DNA of 39,965 nucleotides from Candidatus Epulonipiscium sp. (GTDB lineage: Bacteria > Bacillota > Clostridia > Lachnospirales > Defluviitaleaceae). The DNA lies in NCBI GenBank assembly GCA_012519955.1, contig JAAYPH010000058.1:1-39965 (forward strand), read 5' to 3'. The position numbers and the translations under genes are program-made. Shown piece by piece: positions 1 to 8,513 of the stretch (positions are counted from its first letter, which is position 1; the number at the start of each line of letters is the position of its first letter). Under the pieces are notes generated by a model. The model saw nothing but the letters and a program-made list of their open reading frames with translations. It had not been told where the DNA came from and did not search any database.

Positions 1-125
<125 letters not shown>

Positions 126-158
126 AATGAATTGCTGTCATACATTATTTTATGATAC

Positions 159-240
159 GGAGGGATTCCCGAGTGGCCAAAGGGGGCAGACTGTAAATCT
201 GTTGTCGGAGACTTCGAAGGTTCGAATCCTTCTCCCTCCA
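159..240 (+). tRNA. tRNA-Tyr (GTA)
   Basis: The acceptor GGAGGGA pairs with TCCCTCC and is followed by discriminator A. The anticodon arm CAGA-CTGTAAA-TCTG gives anticodon GTA. The long variable arm marks a class II tRNA, as expected for bacterial tRNA-Tyr. CCA is not encoded. Confidence 0.96.
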
Positions 241-259
241 TAGTTTTACATATTAATAT

Positions 260-345
260 GCCGGAGTGGCGGAACTGGCAGACGCACAGGACTTAAAATC
301 CTGCGGTCCTTACCGACCGTACCGGTTCGATTCCGGTCTCCGGCA
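260..345 (+). tRNA. tRNA-Leu (TAA)
   Basis: The acceptor GCCGGAG pairs with CTCCGGC. The anticodon loop CTTAAAA lies between CAGGA and TCCTG and gives anticodon TAA. A long variable arm and the T arm ACCGG-TTCGATT-CCGGT are present. CCA is not encoded. Confidence 0.96.
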
Positions 346-365
346 TCCATTTAAAATACATAAAC

Positions 366-438
<73 letters not shown>

Positions 439-442
439 CTGT

Positions 443-516
443 GCGGGTGTAGTTCAATGGTAGAACACCAGCCTTCCAAGCTGGATACGTGGGTTCGATT
501 CCCATCACCCGCTCCA
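443..516 (+). tRNA. tRNA-Gly (TCC)
   Basis: The acceptor GCGGGTG pairs with CACCCGC, followed by discriminator T and an encoded CCA, the only one of the five tRNAs here with a templated CCA. The anticodon arm CCAGC-CTTCCAA-GCTGG gives TCC. Confidence 0.96.
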
Positions 517-527
517 ATAATAATTAT

Positions 528-599
528 GCGCGAGTGGCTCAGTGGTAGAGCATCGCCTTGCCAAGGCGAGGGCCGCGGGTTCGAATCCCGTCTCGCGCT
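528..599 (+). tRNA. tRNA-Gly (GCC)
   Basis: The acceptor GCGCGAG pairs with CTCGCGC. The anticodon arm TCGCC-TTGCCAA-GGCGA gives GCC. There is no encoded CCA; the mature end runs straight into a T-rich stretch. It is the last gene of the 16S-tRNA transcript. Confidence 0.96.
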
Positions 600-611
600 T
601 TTTTTATTTTA

Positions 612-654
612 AAGCCATATCATTAGAAAAACGTTCTAATGGTATGGCTTTTTT
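612..654 (+). terminator. Intrinsic terminator of the 16S-tRNA unit
   Basis: A 17-bp stem (612-628 with 634-650, one G-T pair) with a 5-base loop runs into six T residues (649-654). It lies 13 bases after the last tRNA and closes the rRNA-tRNA transcript, so a 23S gene is not part of this unit downstream. Confidence 0.85.
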
Positions 655-802
655 GTGTGTACTATATAATTTCCCAGAGACATATAAATTAATGAGAAGA
701 AATAAGACTAGATTCATCATAAATAAGCAGCCATTTGTCAGATGAGTTGGTTTATGAATATAGGAGGGCAGATATAGATTAATTTATATGGGAGGGCAAA
801 GA

Positions 803-2143
803 ATGGTTCTTTTAGCGGATTTGCGAAAGCATATCAATGTTTTGTTCATATTATTGATTTTGGCAGGAATATTGTTATTTTTTCAACACTATAATTTACT
901 GCTTGTCGATGTAAAAGATAATACCGCAGTGATAAGAGTCAATTTTTTAGTCCCAATGGAGCAGTACGGCATTGAAAAAAATCTTGAAATAAAATCTTCC
1001 CTTCCCAATACAAAGTTTCAATGCGATTTGAAATGGGAAGGACCTAATCGGTTAAAAGTTACGATCAACGAGCTTAGCGAATTAAAAGGTCAAAAAATCT
1101 TATTTAAAATTCATGGTGCAAAATCTCAGTTTCCCTTTTTACACAAATCTTTATCGACTTCCGTCCAATTTCAAGCTGAGCCGCAATTATTAGAAATAGA
1201 AAATAAAGATCATGTTCCAACGGAAGGCCCACTGGTACTTCAATTTAACACCCCCATGGACGCAAAAAATATTCAAAAATTTATTCAATCCGATGTTAAG
1301 TTTGATTTAGAACCCCAAGTATTTGAAGATGATGGAAAAAGTATTGACTACAGCAGATGGAATTTATATCCCAAAGAAAAAATGAACAACGAAAGCAATT
1401 ATCTGCTGCTCATCAAAAAAGGTTTAAAGGCCCAGTGTGGACATATGTTAAAAGAGGATATTCAAATACAAATACGTACCGCCTCTAAACCTAAGATTGT
1501 GGAAACAAATCCTAAGCAGTCGGCGCAATGGGTGGCTTTATATCCTAAGATTTCTGCTAAGATGAACGAAGAAATAAAAGATGCAGTTATAACGATTGAT
1601 GGAGTAAAGCAAAAAGTTTCAGTCAAAGACAATAAATTAGAATTCCTTCCTCATAAGATTTTAGATCCTGGCGAAGAATATGAAGTAAGTATTCAAGGCA
1701 TTTCAAAATATGGTGAAAAAACCGATCCTTATGTATTAAAATTTATGACTATGCCAATTAATGACGACGATCTATGGGTGGAAGTTTCATTAAAAGGAAA
1801 ACATGAAGTAATCATCCATAAAGGAAAAGATATCATAAGAAGGATGCCGGCTTCCGGTGGAACGAAAGAAGAACCTACGGTTCTTGGAACCTTTTTTATT
1901 CAGGACAGGGGAACCAGTTTCTTTTCAAAACGTTTTAATGAAGGCGCTACCTATTGGGTAAGAATTATTGACCAATATTTATTCCATGGGATTCCAAGGG
2001 ATAATCATTGGAACATCATAGAATCAGAACGAAAGAAAATAGGTAAACCGGCAAGTCACGGGTGTGTTCGAATGAATGAAGAAGATGCAAAATGGTTTTA
2101 TGAAAATATTCCCCATGGCACAATGGTCATTATTCATGAATGA
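803..2143 (+). CDS. L,D-transpeptidase (YkuD) with Ig-like domains
   Basis: Membrane-anchored enzyme of about 446 residues expected to form 3-3 cross-links in peptidoglycan or attach proteins to it. One N-terminal transmembrane segment (about residues 9-27) is followed by extracellular beta-rich Ig-like segments of the Big_5/SbsA type (about 110-320). A C-terminal YkuD domain carries the hallmark SHGCVRM motif, with catalytic Cys near residue 421 and the upstream conserved His in LFHGIP. An in-frame ATG at 788 also exists, but ATG 803 has GGAGGG six bases upstream and begins just before the membrane segment, so I chose it. Substrate preference cannot be read from sequence. It stands alone between two terminators. 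Confidence 0.9.
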   Translation: MVLLADLRKHINVLFILLILAGILLFFQHYNLLLVDVKDNTAVIRVNFLVPMEQYGIEKNLEIKSSLPNTKFQCDLKWEGPNRLKVTINELSELKGQKILFKIHGAKSQFPFLHKSLSTSVQFQAEPQLLEIENKDHVPTEGPLVLQFNTPMDAKNIQKFIQSDVKFDLEPQVFEDDGKSIDYSRWNLYPKEKMNNESNYLLLIKKGLKAQCGHMLKEDIQIQIRTASKPKIVETNPKQSAQWVALYPKISAKMNEEIKDAVITIDGVKQKVSVKDNKLEFLPHKILDPGEEYEVSIQGISKYGEKTDPYVLKFMTMPINDDDLWVEVSLKGKHEVIIHKGKDIIRRMPASGGTKEEPTVLGTFFIQDRGTSFFSKRFNEGATYWVRIIDQYLFHGIPRDNHWNIIESERKKIGKPASHGCVRMNEEDAKWFYENIPHGTMVIIHE

Positions 2144-2171
2144 ATTAAAATAAATCATGCTATTCTTCTTG

Positions 2172-2198
2172 GAGTGCCGATGACGGCACTCTACTTTT
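2172..2198 (+). terminator. Hairpin, probable terminator after the L,D-transpeptidase
   Basis: A perfect 8-bp GC-rich stem GAGTGCCG/CGGCACTC (2172-2179 with 2184-2191) has a four-base loop. The following T stretch is interrupted (TACTTTTAT), so termination may be incomplete. Confidence 0.6.
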
Positions 2199-2253
2199 AT
2201 AATATGAGAAAGTATACTATAATAAAACAAATGATAAAGAATGGAGAATTATT

Positions 2254-4017
2254 ATGAATATTGTTTTGTCTGCATTGAATGCAAAATACATACATACATC
2301 ATTGGCCCTTAGATCTCTTAAAGCTTTTTGCAGGGAATATAAGGATAATATCACAATCGCCGAGTATACCATTAATCATGAGGAAAATTATATTCTGAAT
2401 GAAATATACAAGCTTAACCCCGATATATTAGGGTTTGCATGCTATATATGGAATATTGAGCAGACTTTAGATTTGGTCAGCAATATTAAAAAGATACTGC
2501 CCAATACGCTTATTGTATTAGGGGGACCTGAAGTATCCTATGACGGAGAAAAGCTGCTTAAAGACTATAAAGAAATAGATGTCATTATTTATGGAGAAGG
2601 GGAAGAAACCTTTTATGAAATCCTTCATAGCTATATAGACGGGAACAAATCCTTAGAAAAAATAGACGGAATCATATATGCCGCTAATGGACAAATCATT
2701 AGAAACAAAGAGCGTGTTCCTCTAAACTTAGATGATATTCCTTTTGTATACGAAGAATTTCAGGACATGGAAAATCAAATTCTTTATTATGAAAGTACCA
2801 GAGGCTGTCCTTATCAATGTCAATACTGCCTGTCTTCAATAGATAAAAAGGTAAGATTTTTGTCTCTTGAAAGGGTATATTCGGATTTACAGCGTTTTTT
2901 AGACGGGAAAGTGAAGCAAGTTAAATTTGTGGATAGAACCTTTAACTGTAATAAAAAACATGCATGGGCAATATGGAGTTATTTAATGGAGCACGATAAC
3001 GGAACTACCAATTTTCACTTTGAGATTTCCGCAGATTTATTAGATGATGAAACCATTGCATTTCTATCTAAGGCAAGACCGGGCTTATTTCAATTTGAAA
3101 TAGGTGTTCAAACAACCAATAAGGAAGTTTTAAAAATTATTAATAGAAAAATGGATTTTGAACAGTTAAAAATTATAGTGAGCAAAATAAAGCAAGCTCA
3201 AAATATACATCAGCATTTAGATTTGATTGCAGGGCTTCCAGGAGAAGACTACGCTTCCTTTAAGAATTCTTTTAACGATGTTTATAGTTTATTTCCGGAG
3301 CAGCTTCAATTAGGATTTCTAAAGGTCTTAAAGGGTTCCGGAATGAGGATCAACGCGGAGCAATATGGACTCATTTATAAAAAGAAAGCCCCCTATGAGA
3401 TTCTATTTACTAGAGAATTAAATTACGGGGAAATGCTAAAACTTAAAATGATTGAAGAAATGGTAGAAAAATATTATAATTCCGGTCGTTTTTATTACAG
3501 CATCAGATATATCACTCACTTTTTTGATACACCCTTCGATTTTTATGAAGCTTTGGCAGTTTATTGGGAAAGAAAGGGATACCATCATGTTCAGCACAAT
3601 AAAATCCAATTATATACCATATTATTAGAGTTTTTTAAAGAAAAAGCAGAAGAAGGGGCAGAAGTATTTAAAGAGCTGCTGAAATTTGATATATATTTGC
3701 ACGAGAAAGCCAAGAAATTGCCGGAATGGATGGATTCCAGCGAAGAAATGTATAAATCTCAAATAAGGGATTTTTATCGAAATGAAGAAAATATAAAACA
3801 TTATTTACCCAAATTAATGGAATATTCATCAAAACAGATTAGCCGCATGGCTCATTTAGAGGTATTTCCCATTGATTTTACAGAATGGATTAAAAGTATC
3901 GGAAGTGGAGAGGAATCCCTAAAAATAGATAAGAAACCTACGGCGATCTTGTTTGATTATTACTCAAAAAATCAAATTTTAGGACATGCTGCATTTTACA
4001 AAGTAATAATCCAATAA
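2254..4017 (+). CDS. B12-binding radical SAM protein, DUF4080 family
   Basis: 587 residues. The N-terminal 135 residues form a cobalamin-binding-like Rossmann fold (LVLGGPEVSYDG region). A radical SAM domain follows, with the cluster motif C185-x3-C189-x2-C192 in TRGCPYQCQYC. The C-terminal third is the DUF4080 extension. Proteins of this architecture are cytoplasmic Fe-S enzymes predicted to use cobalamin and S-adenosylmethionine; no substrate is established for the DUF4080 group as far as I know. The ATG has a GGAGA-type site upstream. It is followed by an 88-base gap containing inverted repeats and then nth. Confidence 0.9.
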   Translation: MNIVLSALNAKYIHTSLALRSLKAFCREYKDNITIAEYTINHEENYILNEIYKLNPDILGFACYIWNIEQTLDLVSNIKKILPNTLIVLGGPEVSYDGEKLLKDYKEIDVIIYGEGEETFYEILHSYIDGNKSLEKIDGIIYAANGQIIRNKERVPLNLDDIPFVYEEFQDMENQILYYESTRGCPYQCQYCLSSIDKKVRFLSLERVYSDLQRFLDGKVKQVKFVDRTFNCNKKHAWAIWSYLMEHDNGTTNFHFEISADLLDDETIAFLSKARPGLFQFEIGVQTTNKEVLKIINRKMDFEQLKIIVSKIKQAQNIHQHLDLIAGLPGEDYASFKNSFNDVYSLFPEQLQLGFLKVLKGSGMRINAEQYGLIYKKKAPYEILFTRELNYGEMLKLKMIEEMVEKYYNSGRFYYSIRYITHFFDTPFDFYEALAVYWERKGYHHVQHNKIQLYTILLEFFKEKAEEGAEVFKELLKFDIYLHEKAKKLPEWMDSSEEMYKSQIRDFYRNEENIKHYLPKLMEYSSKQISRMAHLEVFPIDFTEWIKSIGSGEESLKIDKKPTAILFDYYSKNQILGHAAFYKVIIQ

Positions 4018-4038
4018 ACAATATTTTCCAAATAAAGA

Positions 4039-4083
4039 TATAATTTCCCGGGAAATAATATGAAATTTTATAAATTATTTCCC
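4039..4083 (+). promoter_or_regulatory. Nested inverted repeats and -10-like box upstream of nth
   Basis: TATAAT (4039-4044) runs into a perfect 14-bp palindrome ATTTCCCGGGAAAT (4043-4056). Its right half also pairs with a distal arm: GGGAAATAAT (4050-4059) with ATTATTTCCC (4074-4083), 10 bp around a 14-base loop. The second stem would lie in an nth leader just before the GAGGTG ribosome site. No convincing -35 is seen. It could be an operator or a leader hairpin. Confidence 0.35.
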
Positions 4084-4105
4084 AAAATGAATGAGGTGAA
4101 TTTTT

Positions 4106-4762
4106 ATGGAGATAAAAACAAAAGCAAAAAAGATATTAGAACTTTTAGATGAATTTTATCCGAAAGATATCAAATGTTATTTAAATTATGAAACCCCTTG
4201 GCAGCTTTTGATTGCCACCATTTTAAGTGCCCAGTGTACCGATGATCGGGTGAACATGGTAACCAGGGATTTATTTAAGAAATACAAATCGGTATCGGAT
4301 TTTGCCGAGGCGGATTTAGAGGAGTTGGAGCAGGATATAAAATCCACCGGATTCTATAGAAATAAGGCAAAAAATATTATTCTTTGTACTCGGACGTTAC
4401 TGGAAAAATATAATGGAGAAGTGCCCAAAAATATTGATGAGTTAACTCAATTAGCAGGGGTTGGAAGAAAAACAGCCAATGTTATTTTGGGAAATATTTA
4501 TGGTATCCCTAGTATTGTCGTAGACACCCATGTAAAAAGAGTCTCATATAGATTGGGGCTTACCAAATTTACGGATCCTACAAAGATAGAATTTGATTTA
4601 ATGGAGATTCTTCCTAAAGACCATTGGATTCGATATAATACTCAGATTATTGCCCATGGAAGAGCCATATGTACGGCAAGAAATCCTAAATGTGCAGAGT
4701 GCTTTCTCCTTCCATACTGTCAGTATGGGTTAGAAGAAAGAATGAATGTAATTTCTGACTAG
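4106..4762 (+). CDS. nth: Endonuclease III, DNA glycosylase/AP lyase
   Basis: 218 residues, the usual length. It removes oxidised pyrimidines from DNA and cleaves the abasic site in base excision repair. The helix-hairpin-helix LAGVGRKTANVILG carries the catalytic Lys (about 122), and VDTHVKR carries the catalytic Asp (about 140). The C-terminal [4Fe-4S] cluster motif C-x6-C-x2-C-x5-C is intact (CTARNPKC, AEC, FLLPYC). Start ATG follows GAGGTG. No frame damage is seen. Confidence 0.97.
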   Translation: MEIKTKAKKILELLDEFYPKDIKCYLNYETPWQLLIATILSAQCTDDRVNMVTRDLFKKYKSVSDFAEADLEELEQDIKSTGFYRNKAKNIILCTRTLLEKYNGEVPKNIDELTQLAGVGRKTANVILGNIYGIPSIVVDTHVKRVSYRLGLTKFTDPTKIEFDLMEILPKDHWIRYNTQIIAHGRAICTARNPKCAECFLLPYCQYGLEERMNVISD

Positions 4763-4855
4763 GTAAATTATACCTTCATATTTTCAATGTAGATGTAAAT
4801 GAAATCATGCCAAAAAGGGGAAAGTAAGTATAAAAAGCTAATGGAGGAAATCCTT

Positions 4856-5215
4856 TTGATTAAACATAAATTTAAAATCATTCTGGTTGGATTTATTACT
4901 GGTTTAACCAATGGCCTTTTTGGGGCGGGAGGAGGAACAATTGTAGTACCTGCCATGGAAAGGATTCTAAAAGTTGAAGAACATGAATCCCATGCGACAG
5001 CTATTGCAGTGATTTTACCGCTATCTATTATGAGTACCTTTATCTATACAAGGCATCAAATATTGGATTGGAAATCGATCATTTATGTGGCTATAGGAGG
5101 AGTGGGTGGCGGAATATTAGGAGCAAAGCTATTATGCAAAATTTCACCTCAATGGCTTCATAAAATCTTTGGATTATTTATGATTGCTGCCTCGATAAGG
5201 ATGATTCTGGGATGA
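4856..5215 (+). CDS. TauE/SafE-type exporter, N-terminal-half protein
   Basis: A small polytopic membrane protein of about 119 residues carrying one copy of the TauE/SafE repeat (GLFGAGGGTIVVPAM, then a VGGGILGAKL loop) and about four membrane helices. Usual family members are ~250 residues with two such repeats. The frame is open from ATG 4799, but no ribosome site precedes that ATG. TTG 4856 has GGAGG (4843-4847) eight bases upstream, so I take it as the start; ATG 4841 is an alternative. Its stop overlaps the next gene, which supplies the second repeat. The family exports sulfite, sulfoacetate or other organic anions; the substrate here is unknown. Confidence 0.8.
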   Translation: MIKHKFKIILVGFITGLTNGLFGAGGGTIVVPAMERILKVEEHESHATAIAVILPLSIMSTFIYTRHQILDWKSIIYVAIGGVGGGILGAKLLCKISPQWLHKIFGLFMIAASIRMILG

Positions 5216-5583
5216 TTTTATTTATTATAGGATTGTTGTCAGGACTTATAAGCGGAATGGGAATTGGCGGAGGGACGGTTTTGATTCCTGCTTTAACACT
5301 TTTTGTAGGAATGAGCCAGCATAATGCTCAAAGTATCAATTTAATTTATTTTATTCCAACGGCGATTGCAGCTCTGGTGATCCATATACGAAATAAAAGA
5401 ATAAGAAAGGAATTGCTTTGGTTTTTAATTGGCGGCGGCGTCATAGGTGCGGTGATCGGCTCCTTTGTGGCTGTTTCTTTAGATGCTGTATTTTTACGGA
5501 GATTATTTGGAGTTTTTCTTTTTTATATGGGTATAAAGGAGATTCGAAAAAATAAAAGGAAAATTAAGGTAAATAGAGAATAA
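5212..5583 (+). CDS. TauE/SafE-type exporter, C-terminal-half protein
   Basis: 123 residues with the second TauE/SafE repeat (GLISGMGIGGGTVLIPAL and GGGVIGAVIGSFVA) and about four membrane helices, ending in a basic tail. Its ATG overlaps the stop of the preceding half-gene in an ATGA arrangement, so the two are probably made by coupled translation and pair as a heterodimer equivalent to one full-length transporter. Each half begins with its own complete glycine-rich motif, which argues against a simple frameshift within one gene. Substrate unknown. Confidence 0.82.
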   Translation: MILFIIGLLSGLISGMGIGGGTVLIPALTLFVGMSQHNAQSINLIYFIPTAIAALVIHIRNKRIRKELLWFLIGGGVIGAVIGSFVAVSLDAVFLRRLFGVFLFYMGIKEIRKNKRKIKVNRE

Positions 5584-5627
5584 TAATAAGGAGAAATATT
5601 CAAGCATTAAAAGAAATAGTAGGTGAA

Positions 5628-6476
5628 ATGATGGATATAATCAAGAAATGGGTCATTAACTATTACCTATGGCTTATGCTGGGATGCTCCATACTGGCAA
5701 TAGGCTTTGCAGGTGTGTCGATTTATCAGGCTTATCAATTGCTTACCCTGGATGTTCCGGCTATTTCTCAAAAGTCTTTTAGAATTATTCCGAAACCCCA
5801 AGAGCAAGCCATCGTTGATACAATTACAGTGAATGTATCCCCAGGAGATACGGTTGAAATGATCAGCCAAAAGCTGGAGCAGTGTGGGGTTATATCCAGA
5901 GAGGATCTATTTGCCTATTTAAAGCAAAGTCAAGTGAATTTAGAGGGAGTAGTATTTGAAGGAGAATATTCTATTCCCGTACCTGCAGCGCCGGAGGAAA
6001 TATATGCCATACTTACAAAACCCTATGAAGCATGGATTCAAAATGAAGCCAATCGGTTTATAAGTTTAGGACGAACCCCTATAGAAATTATAACGATTGC
6101 CTCTATGATTGAAAAAGAAGCTGCCGAAGACAGTGAAAGGCCGATCATCGCGGGAGTCATTTATAACCGATTAAAAAAGAACATGAAGCTTCAAATAGAT
6201 GCAACGGTGATCTATGCTTTAGGGGAGCATAAATCCAGACTTACTTATGAGGATTTAAAAATAAATTCTCCATATAATACATACATTATCGAGGGGCTTC
6301 CTCCGAGCCCTATTTGTACCCCAAGGAAAGCTTCAATAGAAGCAGCCTTAAATCCGGATATGCATTCATATTTTTATTATGTTTTAAGCGCGTATGGAAG
6401 CACAAAGCATCTTTTTGCAGAAACTTACGACGAACATTTAAATAACGTCGCAAAATACAAAACAACATTAAATTAG
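5628..6476 (+). CDS. mltG: MltG-like endolytic murein transglycosylase (YceG)
   Basis: 282 residues, somewhat shorter than typical (~330-360). One N-terminal membrane helix (about 14-35) precedes a LysM-like segment (VNVSPGDTVEMISQKL) and the YceG catalytic domain with SMIEKEA (Glu near 162-164), LQIDATVIYALG and INSPYNTYIIEGLPP. The family cleaves nascent glycan strands next to the elongasome and is proposed to set strand length. ATGs at 5628 and 5631 both follow AGGTGA; 5631 has the better spacing. It lies 44 bases after the exporter pair and may share its transcript. A strong hairpin overlaps the stop codon. Confidence 0.93.
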   Translation: MMDIIKKWVINYYLWLMLGCSILAIGFAGVSIYQAYQLLTLDVPAISQKSFRIIPKPQEQAIVDTITVNVSPGDTVEMISQKLEQCGVISREDLFAYLKQSQVNLEGVVFEGEYSIPVPAAPEEIYAILTKPYEAWIQNEANRFISLGRTPIEIITIASMIEKEAAEDSERPIIAGVIYNRLKKNMKLQIDATVIYALGEHKSRLTYEDLKINSPYNTYIIEGLPPSPICTPRKASIEAALNPDMHSYFYYVLSAYGSTKHLFAETYDEHLNNVAKYKTTLN

Positions 6477-6505
6477 GGAAGCATTGATAGAATGCTTCCC
6501 TAATT
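6471..6505. terminator. Bidirectional terminator between mltG and the GT4 gene
   Basis: A perfect 15-bp inverted repeat AATTAGGGAAGCATT (6471-6485) and its complement (6491-6505) with a 5-base loop. It is A-rich on one side and T-rich on the other, and it overlaps the stop codons of both convergent genes. Confidence 0.85.
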
Positions 6506-7654
6506 TATTAATGATTGATAAATTCTTTCAATGCTTTCTCCAAAATGGGTGGAAGAAAGGGGTTCGACCATTTTAGCAGCATTTTCGGCCAATTGCATAG
6601 AAACTTCTTTTTGGGTTAATAATTCAAAAAGAATGTCTGATAACTCTTCATCTTGAGTAAATACTCTTCCATTGATATGATCTTGAATGATGCCTTCTAT
6701 GCTTTTGTCTTGCTTTGCAACAACGGGCATTTTGGCTGCCATAGCTTCAGCAAAGGTAAGTCCTTGGGTTTCTGTTACAGAAGCGCTGACAAATACATCT
6801 CCTGCCTGATAGAACTTTCCTATCGAATCCCAGGGCTGTTCGCCGGCAAAAATCACTGAATTTTCAACATTAAGCTCTTTACATAATTCTTCTAAGTCTT
6901 TTTTTACAGGTCCGTTGCCTACAATTAAGAATTTTGCATTAGGCAGTTTTTGAAGCAGTGCAGGCATTTGGCGAATGACAACATCAATACTTTTTTCTTT
7001 TGCCACTCTTCCAATGAATAAAACCACAGGATCAGATTCTTGGATTCCAAATTGTTCTCTGAGTTCTATGATTTCTTCTTTATTATAATTTTCTCTTTTG
7101 AAAGGCTCCAGGTTGATGCCTGTGGGAACAACTTCAATGGGCTTTCTAACTCCGTATTCTTGAAGAAGCTCTTTTACTTTATTTGTTGGGGCTATAACTG
7201 TATCACATCTGTTGCAGAACAGACGGCTTAAAGTACGAGCCATCTTCGGCGTAAATTCGGTTAATTTTCCTTTTGAAATATAATGTACATAATCTTCATA
7301 CATTGTATGGTATGTATGTACAATAGGAATGCCCATCTGTTTTGAAATCATTTTACCAAATAAGCCCAGGGAAAACTCCGTTTGAGTATGGATAATGTCC
7401 AAATCAAGCTGCTTTACAATTTTCACTGCTTTTGGAGAGTATAATACTCCTACTCTATGAGAAGGAAGAAAAATAAATGGCATACTGGGAAGTCTGAAAA
7501 CTCTGGGAAGAGCTCTCTTAGAATTAGGGTTTGAAGTAGTAAATATATATACCTTGTGACCTCGCTTATTTAGTTCTTTTTCCAGGGTACGAATAGACGT
7601 CACAACACCATTAATTTGTGGATAATAGGTATCGGTAAAAATTCCAATATTCAT
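6500..7654 (-). CDS. GT4 glycosyltransferase, diacylglycerol-glucosyltransferase type
   Basis: 384 residues with GT-B fold. The N-terminal acceptor half opens MNIGIFTDTYYPQINGVV. The C-terminal nucleotide-sugar half has FIGRVAKEKSID and the GT4 E-x7-E motif (ETQGLTFAE). This start and pattern match clostridial and mycoplasmal processive or monoglucosyl-diacylglycerol synthases, which glucosylate membrane lipid, but assignment to a lipid acceptor is inference. A mannosyl- or other GT4 role is possible. It lies 18 bases after the TPR membrane protein gene with a GGAG site in the gap, so the two form a leftward operon. Confidence 0.88.
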   Translation of the reverse strand: MNIGIFTDTYYPQINGVVTSIRTLEKELNKRGHKVYIFTTSNPNSKRALPRVFRLPSMPFIFLPSHRVGVLYSPKAVKIVKQLDLDIIHTQTEFSLGLFGKMISKQMGIPIVHTYHTMYEDYVHYISKGKLTEFTPKMARTLSRLFCNRCDTVIAPTNKVKELLQEYGVRKPIEVVPTGINLEPFKRENYNKEEIIELREQFGIQESDPVVLFIGRVAKEKSIDVVIRQMPALLQKLPNAKFLIVGNGPVKKDLEELCKELNVENSVIFAGEQPWDSIGKFYQAGDVFVSASVTETQGLTFAEAMAAKMPVVAKQDKSIEGIIQDHINGRVFTQDEELSDILFELLTQKEVSMQLAENAAKMVEPLSSTHFGESIERIYQSLIN

Positions 7655-7672
7655 AAGAACGCTCCTATTCTT

Positions 7673-8308
7673 TTACATATTTAATATATGTTCAATATGC
7701 TGCAGAACTTTTTTCAGCATAGTATTTTGTCCTTGTTGATTTTCTACTAATTCTTTCAGGTTTAATAATTTGTCTTTTTGATTTGTTTCATGATATAAAT
7801 CAGATAATAAAATATAATTTTGACTTAAATCGGTGCCGATTGATACGGCTTTTTCAAGAACTGCAATAGCATCTTCCGTTCGATTTGCCTTTTTTAAATA
7901 TCTCCCCCAATTGAGTAATGATTTTAGAAGATTTTCATAGTTTTGTTCGTAGTTCATTAAGGTTTCCAGATTAGCAGGACCATATTGAAATTTTAAATCC
8001 GTATTGCTTTTGCCGCTTAAATTGAGCAGCGGTTTTGAAGCCAAATCCAATGCGGTTTTCTGGTGGCGATAGGCCTGTTTTTCAGCATCAGAAGATAATT
8101 CTTCCTCTTTTAGCATAGGAAGGTCATCTAATGAAACCGAAATATAGTCCAGATCCTCCAAGGATTTTTTACGGACAAACATGGATTCCCGCTCTCTTTC
8201 CAGGAATTTCTTTTTTGAATTTTCGATTTCTTTGCTTACTTTGCGTAATTTCATATTAAAAAATACGATAAAAATAATAAAAAGACTAAAGAAAAATGGA
8301 ATTTTCAT
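7673..8308 (-). CDS. Membrane-anchored TPR protein of unknown function
   Basis: About 211 residues. An N-terminal membrane helix (MKIPFFFSLFIIFIVFFN) is followed by a charged, probably coiled stretch and a C-terminal helical part with at least two tetratricopeptide-like repeats (NWGRYLKKANRTEDAIAVLEKA; NYILLSDLYHETNQKDKLLNLK). No enzymatic motif is visible. The frame continues upstream to TTG 8323, but GAGGAAGG lies five bases before ATG 8308, which fixes the start. It is first gene of a two-gene leftward operon with the GT4 glycosyltransferase, which suggests a scaffold role near that enzyme; this is inference. Confidence 0.8.
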   Translation of the reverse strand: MKIPFFFSLFIIFIVFFNMKLRKVSKEIENSKKKFLERERESMFVRKKSLEDLDYISVSLDDLPMLKEEELSSDAEKQAYRHQKTALDLASKPLLNLSGKSNTDLKFQYGPANLETLMNYEQNYENLLKSLLNWGRYLKKANRTEDAIAVLEKAVSIGTDLSQNYILLSDLYHETNQKDKLLNLKELVENQQGQNTMLKKVLQHIEHILNM

Positions 8309-8342
8309 AAAAACCTTCCTCAAATATTTATTTTCTGCGCTT

Positions 8343-8416
8343 ATTATAGTATATTTTTTCCATAAAGTCTATGACAAAGGTTTATATATAGTAATTTTTT
8401 GTTTAAAAATTGTCAA
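8343..8416 (-). promoter_or_regulatory. Two candidate promoters for the TPR/GT4 operon
   Basis: Reading leftward: TTGACA (8416-8411), 17 bases, TACTAT (8393-8388); and nearer the gene TAGACT (8371-8366), 17 bases, TATAAT (8348-8343). Both fit sigma-A spacing. The proximal one would start transcription about 30 bases before ATG 8308. Confidence 0.55.
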
Positions 8417-8483
8417 GGACATCTGCACACACTTGTTTCACCATTGAGGGTAATATATTCATATACAAAGTGCATTTCTCCTA

Positions 8484-8492
8484 TGGTATAAT
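8484..8492 (+). promoter_or_regulatory. Extended -10 promoter for the vanZ-like gene
   Basis: TGGTATAAT is an extended -10 (TGnTATAAT) ending 21 bases before ATG 8514. No good -35 is present at 16-18 bases, which extended -10 promoters tolerate. Confidence 0.5.
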
Positions 8493-8513
8493 GTTTTCCA
8501 AGGGGAGATGACT

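Noticed and set aside
4856-5583. Frameshift in a single TauE/SafE gene
   Set aside because: Each half starts with its own complete motif, and the ATGA overlap is a normal coupled junction; a sequencing error is not excluded but is less likely.
8181-8447. 88-codon rightward frame between the TPR and vanZ genes
   Set aside because: It overlaps the TPR gene's start and both its promoters on the other strand and has no ribosome site.
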